A stretch of DNA of 64,000 bases from Bacteroides fragilis NCTC 9343 (GTDB lineage: Bacteria > Bacteroidota > Bacteroidia > Bacteroidales > Bacteroidaceae). The notes below the pieces were generated by a model that saw only the letters and a program-made list of their open reading frames with translations, did no database searches and had not been told where the DNA came from. The stretch lies in the NCBI RefSeq assembly GCF_000025985.1, contig NC_003228.3, positions 3,286,001 through 3,350,000 on the forward strand. The letters run 5' to 3'. Positions 53,371 to 61,520 of this stretch are shown here, piece by piece. The translations under genes were made by a program, and so were the position numbers. Within the stretch, counting starts at the first letter, position 1, and every line of letters starts with the position of its first letter.

Positions 53371-54774
53371 TTATTGCGTTATACCGATGGTAGCGGCCCG
53401 TCGTTCCGCATTCATCTTTTTAAGGTTTTCTTCCGCTTCCCGGTTTCCGGCTTTCACCGCTCTATGCAGCCATAGCCCGGCTTCCTTGTCGTCTCCGCAC
53501 AACAGATGGCAGACTCCCCGTACATTCCACGAGCGTTCGTCCGCCTCCACCGTCTTCAGCAACCGGAATGCCTCTTCATACTTCCGCCCCCGAATGGCTT
53601 CTATCGCACGGTTCACCGTATCCGCCACGCTGTCAGGGCGGTTGGCATACTGCACACGGATGTAGCAGGCATCGCGCAACTGCGGATAGAGCACATCCAG
53701 CACCGAACGATACGGACGCCCGCCCGCCAAGGCTTTCAGCCTGTCATTCCGCTCTTCCTCCGGATGACTGCGGAGAATAGCGAGCACTTCCTCCTTATAT
53801 GTCATGTCACTCCCATTCACCAGTTCGGCCAGCCTGTCCCAGTCTACTCCTCCGGCATTCAGTTCAAACAACGATACAGGCAGGTTCATGCGCACCGAGA
53901 GAGCATGCCGCAGAGCTTCGGCACGTTTCGCCGATAATTTCCGGTTCAGTTCCGTCGTGCCCTCGGGCGAAGCATATCCGCTGATCGAGATACCTTGCAG
54001 GAATGCGCAACTGTCCGCACGCAGCAACCCGATGGCTTCCGTTATCCGGCGCAGGTTTCCGGCATTGGCGGAATACAGCGTATCCACCACTGCCGATGCC
54101 GCACGGAAGCGAATACCGATGCCGCTTTCATGCAGGGGGCGGCTGCCTGCCTCGCACAGGAACGGATAGTCATCCGCATGTTCCGCCACCGTCCGGCTCA
54201 CCCTCGGAGTGAGCTCACTAACCGACGGACGATAGGGCAAAGCCACCGGAAAAGCGCCGGAGGAGACGATGCTTCCCACTGTCTGTACCCGGCAGCAACC
54301 TTCCCGGTCGATGTCGAGCCGCAGGTTCAAGCCATTCTCCATCCACGGGGCATAGCGCAACGTATCGGTATACAAGAAGGTGTCTCCATTGCGGGCGGTC
54401 CACCGATGATTGACGTCACGGTCCGGAAGGCCGGCCAATAGGCGCCGCTGATTTTCCTTGCGCGCCATGATGCGTCCCGTCACCACAAACGGGCCAAGCA
54501 ACACACTATCCGAGGCGTTGCCCAGACAAGGGGTAATCACCCAGCGGTGACGGGCACGCACTGCACGGGGGGCTATCTTTACGGCAAACGAGACATATAC
54601 CTGTCCACCCGCACGCTGCATTCGGACGGCGGTAAGGGCTACTCTTCCGGACGGATCTGCCGCACGGACAGACAGCGCACCGAAGCACAGCGCAAAGAGC
54701 GTCAGGAAGCAGACTGTCGGCGGCATCTTCCGAAAGCACATTCTTAAACGGGTCGATCGTATCTTCTCTTTCAT
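53371..54774 (-). CDS. DUF3868 protein with OmpA-like C-terminal domain
   Basis: 467 residues with a signal peptide (ALCFGALSVRAA). The first 180 residues match DUF3868 (beta-rich, RHRWVITPCLGNASDSVLL). The middle has an OmpA-type peptidoglycan-binding-like part (ISGYASPEGTTELNRKLSAK, RAEALRHAL) and the end is TPR/Sel1-like (YEEAFRLLKTVEADERSWN). DUF3575-DUF3868 pairs precede Mfa-type fimbrial genes in many Bacteroides and probably help assembly at the outer membrane. 25 bases upstream of the Mfa1 gene. Confidence 0.85.
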   Translation of the reverse strand: MKEKIRSTRLRMCFRKMPPTVCFLTLFALCFGALSVRAADPSGRVALTAVRMQRAGGQVYVSFAVKIAPRAVRARHRWVITPCLGNASDSVLLGPFVVTGRIMARKENQRRLLAGLPDRDVNHRWTARNGDTFLYTDTLRYAPWMENGLNLRLDIDREGCCRVQTVGSIVSSGAFPVALPYRPSVSELTPRVSRTVAEHADDYPFLCEAGSRPLHESGIGIRFRAASAVVDTLYSANAGNLRRITEAIGLLRADSCAFLQGISISGYASPEGTTELNRKLSAKRAEALRHALSVRMNLPVSLFELNAGGVDWDRLAELVNGSDMTYKEEVLAILRSHPEEERNDRLKALAGGRPYRSVLDVLYPQLRDACYIRVQYANRPDSVADTVNRAIEAIRGRKYEEAFRLLKTVEADERSWNVRGVCHLLCGDDKEAGLWLHRAVKAGNREAEENLKKMNAERRAATIGITQ

Positions 54775-54782
54775 AAGACTTT

Positions 54783-55340
54783 TTATTTTAACATATAAAT
54801 CAGACTGATGCCCGCACGGGTCGGCGCCAGAAAATTTTTCTTGTTCGCTCCCCGATATTCACCACAGACCGGACAATTAAAACGTTTGTATTGGGCATGC
54901 ACCCACCCTGCACCTATGGTAGCCTCCAGATTCCAGCGTTTGCCGAGCACCCACGAGTAACCGTATGAAAACCCCGCCATCAGCGCCCACCCCTCGTAGC
55001 GGTAAGAAGCCGAACGGGAAACAAAAGGAAGATGCACCCGGCTCAGGTTGTATTCTCCCCCACCGGCATGCACACCCAGAAAGTGTCCGTAGAATGACTG
55101 ACAAAGCCAATAGCGTGCCTCACCCTGCGTCATCCAGAATTTCCACTTCCGGTTGTCCGCAAAGTTCCACGGACAGGCGCTTCCCGCAACATCGAGTGTC
55201 CAGCGGGAGGCAAACGCCCACTCGGCAGCAAGCGAAGGTGCCGTCGCTGCATCGTGCAGCAAATTGGTTTTAACCGCTGCCCGTTGCGCCAGTACATTGC
55301 CCGAAACAAGCAAAAGCAATATGAATAGTTGTTTTTTCAT
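54783..55340 (-). CDS. DUF3575 outer-membrane protein
   Basis: 185 residues with a signal peptide (LFILLLLVSGNVLAQ). RAAVKTNLLHDAATAPSLAA, YWLCQSFYGHFLGVHAGGGE and FSYGYSWVLGKRWNLEATIG are the DUF3575 pattern: a small beta-barrel of the outer membrane. Paired with the DUF3868 gene 8 bases downstream as part of the fimbrial operon. Confidence 0.85.
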   Translation of the reverse strand: MKKQLFILLLLVSGNVLAQRAAVKTNLLHDAATAPSLAAEWAFASRWTLDVAGSACPWNFADNRKWKFWMTQGEARYWLCQSFYGHFLGVHAGGGEYNLSRVHLPFVSRSASYRYEGWALMAGFSYGYSWVLGKRWNLEATIGAGWVHAQYKRFNCPVCGEYRGANKKNFLAPTRAGISLIYMLK

Positions 55341-55376
55341 TCTGTTAGTTTATCTGAAACATATCCGCCAATCCGC

Positions 55377-55751
55377 CTATAAATCTGTCAGAGGTATCTC
55401 CGACAGATAGGCACGGGTCATCTGGTTGACAATGCCCAGCTTATGGGCGGCATAATGATAACGTGCATACATTTTCTCACAATCCGGTTGATTACAGTTC
55501 AGATGCTGGTCCACGGCTTCCATCAAATCGAGCAGGGAGATACGGAAAAGAGGGCGGGTCAGTTCATAGGTTTTCGGAATGCCACTGCCGGATTGGTCTG
55601 TCCTGACACGTATCAACCCCGCGGATTCCAGTTGACCCAGGAGTTCGTCAAGAGGCTTACAACCACATTCCAAATCCTGGAGATTTCCTGTTTCGTGAGA
55701 GGAAATATGACGTAAGACAGATATGGCTGTCAAAGTTAACGGCGTAAGCAT
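55377..55751 (-). CDS. Rrf2-like winged-helix regulator at head of fimbrial operon
   Basis: 124 residues. LTLTAISVLRHISSHETGN, CKPLDELLGQLESAGLIRV, YELTRPLFRISLLDLMEAVD resemble Rrf2-type proteins (N-terminal winged helix, recognition helix and dimer helix). The cysteine cluster typical of iron-sulphur Rrf2 sensors is not conserved; only CNQPDC near residue 90 is present. The start codon is 30 bases from the left inverted repeat of the invertible segment, so it is the first gene read when the promoter faces this way. Probably autoregulates or fine-tunes the fimbrial operon. Confidence 0.65.
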   Translation of the reverse strand: MLTPLTLTAISVLRHISSHETGNLQDLECGCKPLDELLGQLESAGLIRVRTDQSGSGIPKTYELTRPLFRISLLDLMEAVDQHLNCNQPDCEKMYARYHYAAHKLGIVNQMTRAYLSEIPLTDL

Positions 55752-55781
55752 AAGCTATTTTGTTTTGTTGTGTGATCAACC

Positions 55782-55802
55782 GTTACTTTGTAGGTAACGG
55801 CA
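55782..55802 (+). repeat. Left inverted repeat of invertible promoter (IRL)
   Basis: A 21-bp sequence that is the exact reverse complement of 56069-56089. Within it are 5-bp arms GTTAC and GTAAC around the 7-base core TTTGTAG, the form expected for a tyrosine recombinase crossover site. Confidence 0.9.
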
Positions 55803-56068
55803 TTTAACAGATAACGAATACAGAAAGCGTTCTGAACCCAATAATATGAATTAAATAATAAAATACATCCGATGATGACAATAAAATGTTCGTCCGCGTT
55901 AAATTACATCAACGTGGACAACCCTTCTTATTGCTTTTTTAAGAGAAAATAGGGAAAACTAATGCTAAGCATGCATCTTTTTTAAAATTAATTATCTTTT
56001 TATTGAGAAACTTGCCTTTTTATTTGTTTGTGTGAAAAATAATATCCAATTTTGCAGCAATTATTCAT
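55803..56068. promoter_or_regulatory. Invertible promoter segment of fimbrial operon (predicted OFF)
   Basis: A 266-base A/T-rich segment with no gene, bounded by perfect 21-bp inverted repeats, between the fimbrial operon and a tyrosine recombinase gene. The best promoter inside points right, away from the fimbrial genes. After inversion its -7 box would end near 55817, about 65 bases before the Rrf2-like start codon. I found no TAnnTTTG on the leftward strand. Confidence 0.85.
56023..56054 (+). promoter_or_regulatory. Promoter inside the invertible segment, facing the recombinase gene
   Basis: TTTG (56023-56026), a 20-base spacer and CAATTTTG (56047-56054), which matches TAnnTTTG but for the first base. 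In this orientation the transcript would cross the right repeat and run antisense into the recombinase gene. Confidence 0.6.
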
Positions 56069-56089
56069 TGCCGTTACCTACAAAGTAAC
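56069..56089 (-). repeat. Right inverted repeat of invertible promoter (IRR)
   Basis: Exact reverse complement of 55782-55802 over 21 bases, with GTTAC-CTACAAA-GTAAC inside it. It lies 52 bases from the recombinase stop codon. Confidence 0.9.
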
Positions 56090-56141
56090 AGACTATTTAT
56101 ATCCCTGTATATAAGTGTAATACATTCAAATCATTTTATCT

Positions 56142-57089
56142 TTAAACCGCATTCAGCACATAGTTGAGTATCTTCCTGTTTGTCCGATCTACTTCCCTAT
56201 CCCCGAAAGGTTTCAGGTAAGTTTCCGTAACTTTTACCGAAGAGTGTCCCAGTCCACGGCTGATCACTCCCACGGGTGTCTCCTGATGAAAGGCAATCGT
56301 GGCCCACGTGTGGCGCGCAGTGTATGAACTGAGCCTGCCGCCCAATCTCAAATCCACCGACACCCGTTCCAACCGGCGGTTCAGGTTACGCAACGCATAT
56401 TGGTACTCCTGATAAGGAGTCAATGCCTTCTTTGTATGCCGCTTTCGGGTGCGGGGCTGCCCCAAAATAGGCAACAGATAACTCGGATGGCAGTTCTCAA
56501 CCATCCTCCTATTGATAATTTCCATCGCCTCACGGGGCACGCTAATGCTGACCTCCTGCCCCGTTTTATGCCGGCAGTAGGTTAACACCCCCTTATCAAG
56601 ATTGCTCCTGCGCAAGTGTGCCAGATCGACAAACGGGATGCCCCGCAGCATAAACATCAGTACAAACCAGTCCACAGCCTTCGCCGAGGCCGATTCATCC
56701 GGACACCCCGACATGCGGATCATACGCCCCACCGTGCGGGCATCCACGGCACGCTTCACGTCGGAGCGCGTACCGGTATATACCTTATCGAAAAGCCCGG
56801 TGACATATCCCGGACGCCCCTTCATCCCCCGGTTGTAGCCCGCACGCAGGGCACGCATATAAGTCGATACCGTGTTCCAGCTCAACCGCTTGCCCAGCAG
56901 CCAATGTTCATACTTGCCCAGAAACACCGGAGTCACCTCTTCAAATCCGATCTCCTCTTTTCCTGCACTCTCCCTGAGCGTACGCAGCATATTATGGTAG
57001 ATACGCCGGGCCGGTTCACGTCCCTCTTCACGGAGCCTTTCAATCTCCGAAATCATAAATACTGTTAATGTTTCATTCATCTTATTCAT
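56142..57089 (-). CDS. Tyrosine-type DNA invertase/site-specific recombinase
   Basis: 315 residues from the ATG at 57089; ATGs at 57110 and 57080 are also possible. The N-terminal SAM-like domain has FLGKYEHWLLGKRLSWNTV followed by STYMRALRAGYN. The catalytic residues are visible: Arg in MLRGIPFVDLAHLRRSNLDK, Lys in CRHKTGQEVSI, Arg in SSYTARHTWATIAF, His in SRGLGHSSVKVTE and Tyr in TETYLKPF. It is of the Bacteroides Tsr/Mpi-like type used for promoter inversion. Its position beside a 21-bp inverted-repeat pair makes the fimbrial switch its likely substrate. The rightward promoter of the present orientation is antisense to it. Confidence 0.88.
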   Translation of the reverse strand: MNKMNETLTVFMISEIERLREEGREPARRIYHNMLRTLRESAGKEEIGFEEVTPVFLGKYEHWLLGKRLSWNTVSTYMRALRAGYNRGMKGRPGYVTGLFDKVYTGTRSDVKRAVDARTVGRMIRMSGCPDESASAKAVDWFVLMFMLRGIPFVDLAHLRRSNLDKGVLTYCRHKTGQEVSISVPREAMEIINRRMVENCHPSYLLPILGQPRTRKRHTKKALTPYQEYQYALRNLNRRLERVSVDLRLGGRLSSYTARHTWATIAFHQETPVGVISRGLGHSSVKVTETYLKPFGDREVDRTNRKILNYVLNAV

Positions 57090-57224
57090 TGTTTTTAGTT
57101 TACAAATCATCTTTAAATATAAATTGTGTAAATAGTCGGATAACCGAATCTATATCTTTACAAAAAACATCTAAAGAGACTTTGCAGAACAATCCCCGGG
57201 ACGATATGCTATACTCTTTTTGTA

Positions 57225-57232
57225 TATCTTTG
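57225..57232 (+). promoter_or_regulatory. -7 box upstream of coiled-coil gene
   Basis: TATCTTTG is a perfect TAnnTTTG about 65 bases before the start codon at 57297. No clear -33 box at the right distance, so moderate support only. Confidence 0.4.
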
Positions 57233-57296
57233 CCGATCCTAACGTCATTTTAACAAACATTGGCATCCAGCCATCCCATGCAAACCTCAAAGTAAG

Positions 57297-57671
57297 ATGA
57301 AAAAGAGCATTCAAGACCTGAAAGAGTCACTAAGAAAGAAGGAAGAGAAACAACAAAGACTGCACGAACAAGAAGAAACGGTAAAAAAAGACATCCGTGT
57401 GCTGCGGTACCTGATAGCCAAGGAGGAAGAGGCTGCCTCACCACAAGCCCCCCGGAAACGAAAAATCCCCCAAAAGCAGATAAACGACTTTTTTACCCGG
57501 ATCTCCATGTTTTACGAAGATCTGCAAAGGCGCCTGAACCTGCGCATCACTTATCGCTGCTTCTGCCGCTGGCTCTGCACCCGCTACGAGTTCGAATCAC
57601 GCTATCACGACCGCCACAAACTGTCGCCTTGCACGATACTGGGGTATTTTAAGAGAGAAAGAGGAGGATAA
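57297..57671 (+). CDS. Unknown coiled-coil protein (124 residues)
   Basis: The first 50 residues form a charged coiled coil (KESLRKKEEKQQRLHEQEET), the middle is a Pro/Lys linker (APRKRKIPQKQ) and the last 60 are basic with many aromatic residues (FFTRISMFYEDLQRRLNLRI, CFCRWLCTRYEFESRYHDRH). The high positive charge and Cys/His content suggest nucleic acid binding. I do not recognise the family. It is divergent from the recombinase gene. Confidence 0.65.
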   Translation: MKKSIQDLKESLRKKEEKQQRLHEQEETVKKDIRVLRYLIAKEEEAASPQAPRKRKIPQKQINDFFTRISMFYEDLQRRLNLRITYRCFCRWLCTRYEFESRYHDRHKLSPCTILGYFKRERGG

Positions 57672-57730
57672 AAGCCGTATACATAGAGACTAAACTAAAA
57701 ACACTCTCTATGATTTATCCAGGATGAAAG

Positions 57731-57892
57731 ATGCACACAGATTACTCTGCCATCCGACTTGCCGAAATCACCAGCGAGCACGAAGACTCTCCCAGAGCTA
57801 TTGTGCTTCGTCACGGATCCATCGTCTCGCACATAGCATCCATCCTGACTGCTTTGTGTCAGTGTGTATGTTTCCTTGAAGAGGAATCATAA
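57731..57892 (+). CDS. Possible small protein (53 residues)
   Basis: An open frame starting ATG at 57731 (MHTDYSAIRLAEI) and ending EEES before TAA at 57890-57892. Composition and codon use look coding, with a short hydrophobic stretch (IVSHIASILTALCQCVCF) near the end. It could follow the coiled-coil gene in one transcript. No homology recognised; its end is 7 bases from the end of the convergent ATPase gene. Confidence 0.3.
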   Translation: MHTDYSAIRLAEITSEHEDSPRAIVLRHGSIVSHIASILTALCQCVCFLEEES

Positions 57893-57899
57893 GGACGCA

Positions 57900-59477
57900 T
57901 CATCCTCCTATCATCCACTCTCCAATATTCCGTTCCTCCTTCTCGAAGGCTACACCCACCTTCACTACTTTCCGTCCGTCCGCCTGATAGGGCAGCAGAT
58001 ATCCCTTTTCATCAATCTGCCTCAAGGCAGCCTCGGCACTGTCGTTCAGCTTGAACTCAAACACGTAGATGTAGTCCGGTGTCTTCACCACCGCATCGGC
58101 ACGCCCCCGGGCACTCCGGACCTCCGTCTCCGTAAACTGCCCCATAAGCTGGAAGACGAGGTAGAACACCGTCTGATAATGCCGCTCCGTGCGGTCGTTC
58201 AGATCGTAGGGGATACCGGCAAAGAAGCAGCGCAGGCGCGTGAGGAAAGCGTCCACATCACCGCTCTCCAACTCGCGGATGAACTTGCCGATATAGAACG
58301 AGGTGTCTGTCTGGGCTATAGGAGTGTAGAAGGGACTGACGAAGTTGAGGAAACCATATTTCACCTCCTCGTTGGGGAACCCCAGCGTGTACATCCGGAA
58401 GCGCTCGTCGTAGTCCTTAATCGTCAGATATCCACTTTGATAAATCATGGGTATCGGATTGTTTATATCCGCGCGGTCGTCGCTCAGCGAAGCCTCATTC
58501 ACCTCAATACCCTCCATCTCCCTCAAGTCGAAATCGGTCTTCTGCAGCATCTCCACCAGGAAGGTGGGCGTGCCGCTGGCAAACCAGTAATTGCCATACG
58601 AACGCTTCTGCAAGGCACTCAACACGCTGAAGGGATTGTACATGGAGGTGAATTCCTCGTCTTTGGTGAACCGGTATCCGTCATATTGGCGAGTCAGCCG
58701 GTCCATCACCTGCCGGCAGGTCGCATTACTTTTCACTGCCAGGGCTTCCAATTCCGGAGAGAAGGTAGCTTCTATCTCCGCACGGGTCATGCCGCAAAGG
58801 GTGTTATAGTCGAGGTCGAAACTGATATCGTTCAGTTGGTTCAGATTACTGAAAATACCCATTTGCGCGAACTTGGTCACTCCGGTGATGAAGACGAACT
58901 GCAACCAGGGGTCGGCATCTTTGAGCACAGTATAGAAAGCGGTCAGCGTCTCCCTGAAGTCGTGTTGCAACTCCTGACTGTCGAACGAACGCAGCAAGGG
59001 TTTGTCATATTCGTCGATAAGCACCACCACGCGGCGCCCCGTCTGTTCGCAGGCGCGCCGGATGACGGTCATGAAACGTCCGGAGTGCGTAATACCTTCC
59101 CCTCCCGTCCGGTATAACTCTTCCCACTGCCGCAACTGCCGCTCAAGTATATCGATCAGCCCCTCACGACTGTCATACTTCTCCGCATTGAGGCTGAGAT
59201 GCAGCACGGGATATTGTAGCCACTCTTTTTCCAATTTCTCGATAGCCAATCCGCGGAAGAGTTCCTTCTTACCTTGAAAGTACGCCTCGAAAGAAGAAAG
59301 CAACAGGCTTTTGCCAAAGCGGCGGGGACGGCTCAGGAAACAGGGATTGCCTGCTTGAGCCAGCCGATAAATCAATGCGGTCTTATCTACATAAAGGAAA
59401 TTTTCGGAGCGCAGTTTCTCAAAACTCTGTATCCCTATCGGGAGTTTTCTAAGCGGGGCATTGATCGGTGTATCCAT
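57900..59477 (-). CDS. AAA-ATPase-like protein with C-terminal PD-(D/E)XK nuclease domain
   Basis: 525 residues. The N-terminus begins LPIGIQSFEKLRSENFLYVD and has the degenerate Walker A SRPRRFGKSLLLSSF; RRVVVLIDEYDKPLL is Walker B; TGVTKFAQMGIFSNLNQL is sensor-like. The C-terminal nuclease motif is GRADAVVKTPDYIYVFEFKL (D...ExK). This is the abundant Bacteroidales 'AAA-ATPase_like plus DUF1703' family, present in many copies per genome. The role is unproven; mobile-element and toxin-like roles have been suggested for the fold. A -7 box TACATTTG (59508-59501) lies upstream. Confidence 0.88.
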   Translation of the reverse strand: MDTPINAPLRKLPIGIQSFEKLRSENFLYVDKTALIYRLAQAGNPCFLSRPRRFGKSLLLSSFEAYFQGKKELFRGLAIEKLEKEWLQYPVLHLSLNAEKYDSREGLIDILERQLRQWEELYRTGGEGITHSGRFMTVIRRACEQTGRRVVVLIDEYDKPLLRSFDSQELQHDFRETLTAFYTVLKDADPWLQFVFITGVTKFAQMGIFSNLNQLNDISFDLDYNTLCGMTRAEIEATFSPELEALAVKSNATCRQVMDRLTRQYDGYRFTKDEEFTSMYNPFSVLSALQKRSYGNYWFASGTPTFLVEMLQKTDFDLREMEGIEVNEASLSDDRADINNPIPMIYQSGYLTIKDYDERFRMYTLGFPNEEVKYGFLNFVSPFYTPIAQTDTSFYIGKFIRELESGDVDAFLTRLRCFFAGIPYDLNDRTERHYQTVFYLVFQLMGQFTETEVRSARGRADAVVKTPDYIYVFEFKLNDSAEAALRQIDEKGYLLPYQADGRKVVKVGVAFEKEERNIGEWMIGG

Positions 59478-59516
59478 GGGGCATTGAAGTTAGTCTTTTG
59501 CAAATGTACACAATTA

Positions 59517-60447
59517 TTTTTTAGATTCTCACACTTGGTTACAAAATGTAAGGGATGCAACAATTGGCACTCTTCTTTATTTTTCTTATACTCGTAAATA
59601 CAAAGATAACATTTTCTTCTGTATTTTACGTGTTGTACTACCAAAGATACCACCCGGATCTAAATACCTATTATCAGTAAAAGGCCAAGTAGCACTTCGG
59701 TGACGATGACGGGCCGGGGCCCAAACGGCAACATACATGGACTTCAAAATTCGTGGTAAATTCCGGAGAATGCCCGGTGCGGCGGATCGGGTTCAAAAAC
59801 TGTTCGCCGACCGCAAATTCGACTGATATATTTTATATATCTTTTGTTTATTATTTATTTATGTGCAGGTCTGCATGTTGGCGGCCTCGAATTTCGCTCG
59901 CACAAAAAGCTGAGCAACAGCGTATTACGAATACTAAAGCATGTTGGTATCCATGTTGGTGATTCAGAGGCTCCGAATGACGGAAACAGAGGGTCCGGAA
60001 GAGTCCGGACGAGGCTCGGTTTCACCCCGGCAGAGCGTGCATTGCCTTGCAGTGGACACTGTGACTTTTTGCGCCGTAATGCGGCACTCTGCATCACTTT
60101 CTTGCATCGCTGCCTTTCCATGCTTAACTTTGTCATACCGTTCGGGAAAGAACGGTACACTTAATAACCTGTAATATGAAATACTATGAATACATCGACT
60201 GAACCTATTCCGGGAAAAAACATAGATCTTGAATCCCCAACCCATAAATACGTGCTTCAGTCACCACAGGGACCTGACAAAGAGAGGATGTTTCATAACT
60301 CACCACAGATTACACTGATTTACACAAGATAATTTTTAATCTATTGATAACCAATACTATCTATCTGCGTAATCTATGGTAAATACGAGTTTTAACACAC
60401 CCCCCATGAATAGAGGGGAAGACGGAATAAGACGGAGAAGACGGAAT
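59517..60447. other. Intergenic stretch without a clear gene
   Basis: About 0.9 kb. It contains short open frames only: a 29-codon frame from ATG at 59736 (MDFKIRGKFRRMPG) and a 48-codon frame at 60186-60332 (MNTSTEPIPGKNID) that ends inside a hairpin repeat and may be the remnant of a gene. Base composition changes along it (G/C-rich near 59700-59800 and 59980-60150, A/T-rich between), as in eroded genes. I see no tRNA, terminator series or transposase ends. Confidence 0.5.
60300..60383. repeat. Dispersed imperfect hairpin, copy F
   Basis: The left arm TCACCACAGATTACACTGAT and the right arm TGCGTAATCTATGGTAAA are imperfect complements around an A/T-rich loop. It is closest to copy A at 301-400 (CACAGATT subtype). 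Confidence 0.7.
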
Positions 60448-61347
60448 TTACAAGTTCTCTATCTCTCCGGCGGACAATCCTGTCACCTGGCAGATGGTTT
60501 CGACCGGCAGGTTCAATGCCTTCATCCTTCGGGCATTCGCCTGCTTCTCTTCCATACGACCTTCGGCAAGCCCCTCCTGGCGACCTTCGGCAAGACCCTC
60601 CTGGCGGCCTTCCATAGCTGCCGTACTCAATACATCATTCTGAATCATAATCGCATTGATATGTTCATCATAAGCCAATTGTTCTGCCTTATTCATGTTA
60701 TAATAGACAAGTTTACGACGCGCTTCCTCCAGTCCCGGAGCCTTGGTGTCGGGATGGATCACACCTGTCTTGAGATATTCAATCCACTCCTCAAGGGGCG
60801 TGACAGCCACTTTGTTGAACTCGTTCACACGAATAAGGAAATACTCAGGAAAGATCTCGGCAGGCAATTTACGGACGATGGCGTTCTTCTCTTTGGTGCT
60901 CACCTCCAGAAGGTCGCCCGTGTGGACACCCACGAAAGAGTTCTGACCGTGGTAAAGGTAATCAGTACCACGACCGATATCAAAGTAGAGGATACTGATG
61001 GAATACACCTTCTTAACCTCAGAGTAGAGCTGACCCAACTCGATATGTTCCGTGATCGCCTTGGCAACACCGAAAAGAATACGTTCCAGATAATAAATCT
61101 CACGGGTATTCTGAACCTCCACAATGATGATCTCGTCTTTGCTGTTACGCGCCTTTATGTCGACACGGTTGAATTTATCCGTTTCATTCAACTGATTGCC
61201 TTCACTCTCCAGAATCTCGACGATACGGATGGGCTCACCCAGCAAAACGGTGAGAAAACCCTCCAACACGCCGAAATTGGCCTTGTTACGCAACAGGCGC
61301 TTCACCGCCCAATCAAAACGAATATACCTGTCTTTCTGTTCCATCAT
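60448..61347 (-). CDS. Rpn family PD-(D/E)XK nuclease/putative transposase
   Basis: 299 residues. RYIRFDWAVKRLLRNKANFG followed by VLEGFLTVLLGEP is the family N-terminus; FNRVDIKARNSKDEIIIVEV followed by QNT is the nuclease core (D...ExQ). The C-terminus has a short internal repeat, EGRQEGLAEG twice and then EGRMEEK, and a basic end. Rpn proteins promote recombination; some are linked to phage defence. The family is common and usually scattered as single genes in Bacteroides. Confidence 0.88.
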   Translation of the reverse strand: MMEQKDRYIRFDWAVKRLLRNKANFGVLEGFLTVLLGEPIRIVEILESEGNQLNETDKFNRVDIKARNSKDEIIIVEVQNTREIYYLERILFGVAKAITEHIELGQLYSEVKKVYSISILYFDIGRGTDYLYHGQNSFVGVHTGDLLEVSTKEKNAIVRKLPAEIFPEYFLIRVNEFNKVAVTPLEEWIEYLKTGVIHPDTKAPGLEEARRKLVYYNMNKAEQLAYDEHINAIMIQNDVLSTAAMEGRQEGLAEGRQEGLAEGRMEEKQANARRMKALNLPVETICQVTGLSAGEIENL

Positions 61348-61368
61348 ATACGAATAATATCTATCCTA

Positions 61369-61399
61369 CAAATATAAGTTTTAAAAAAGAACTATCCAA
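61369..61399 (-). promoter_or_regulatory. Promoter of Rpn-family gene
   Basis: Minus-strand TTG (61399-61397), a 20-base spacer and TATATTTG (61376-61369), a perfect -7 box, 21 bases before the start codon. Confidence 0.6.
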
Positions 61400-61440
61400 G
61401 CATACGGCGGAAGAAATAAGATGAACCGCCTTTAAACCAT

Positions 61441-61486
61441 AAACGATGAACAGGCCACGCTGCATCGCATAGCTTGTCCATCGTTT
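61441..61486 (-). terminator. Possible hairpin terminator after ferritin gene
   Basis: AAACGATGAACAGGC (from 61441) pairs imperfectly with GCTTGTCCATCGTTT (61472-61486). It lies just downstream of the ferritin stop on the minus strand. There is no long T-tract, so support is limited. Confidence 0.4.
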
Positions 61487-61520
61487 ACTGTCCATCATTC
61501 AGGCTTGCGTCGGCCGGAAC

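Noticed and set aside
55782-56089. The 21-bp repeats as att sites of an integrated element
   Set aside because: They are in inverted, not direct, orientation, enclose only 266 bases with no gene and flank a promoter, which fits inversion and not integration.
57864-59117. Long plus-strand frame of 417 codons opposite the AAA-ATPase gene
   Set aside because: It is a shadow of the minus-strand gene, whose frame has clear Walker and nuclease motifs; the plus frame shows no recognisable domain and His/Gln-rich shadow composition.
60376-61377. Plus-strand frame of 333 codons opposite the Rpn-family gene
   Set aside because: The minus strand has the complete Rpn motifs and a good promoter; the plus frame is its antisense.
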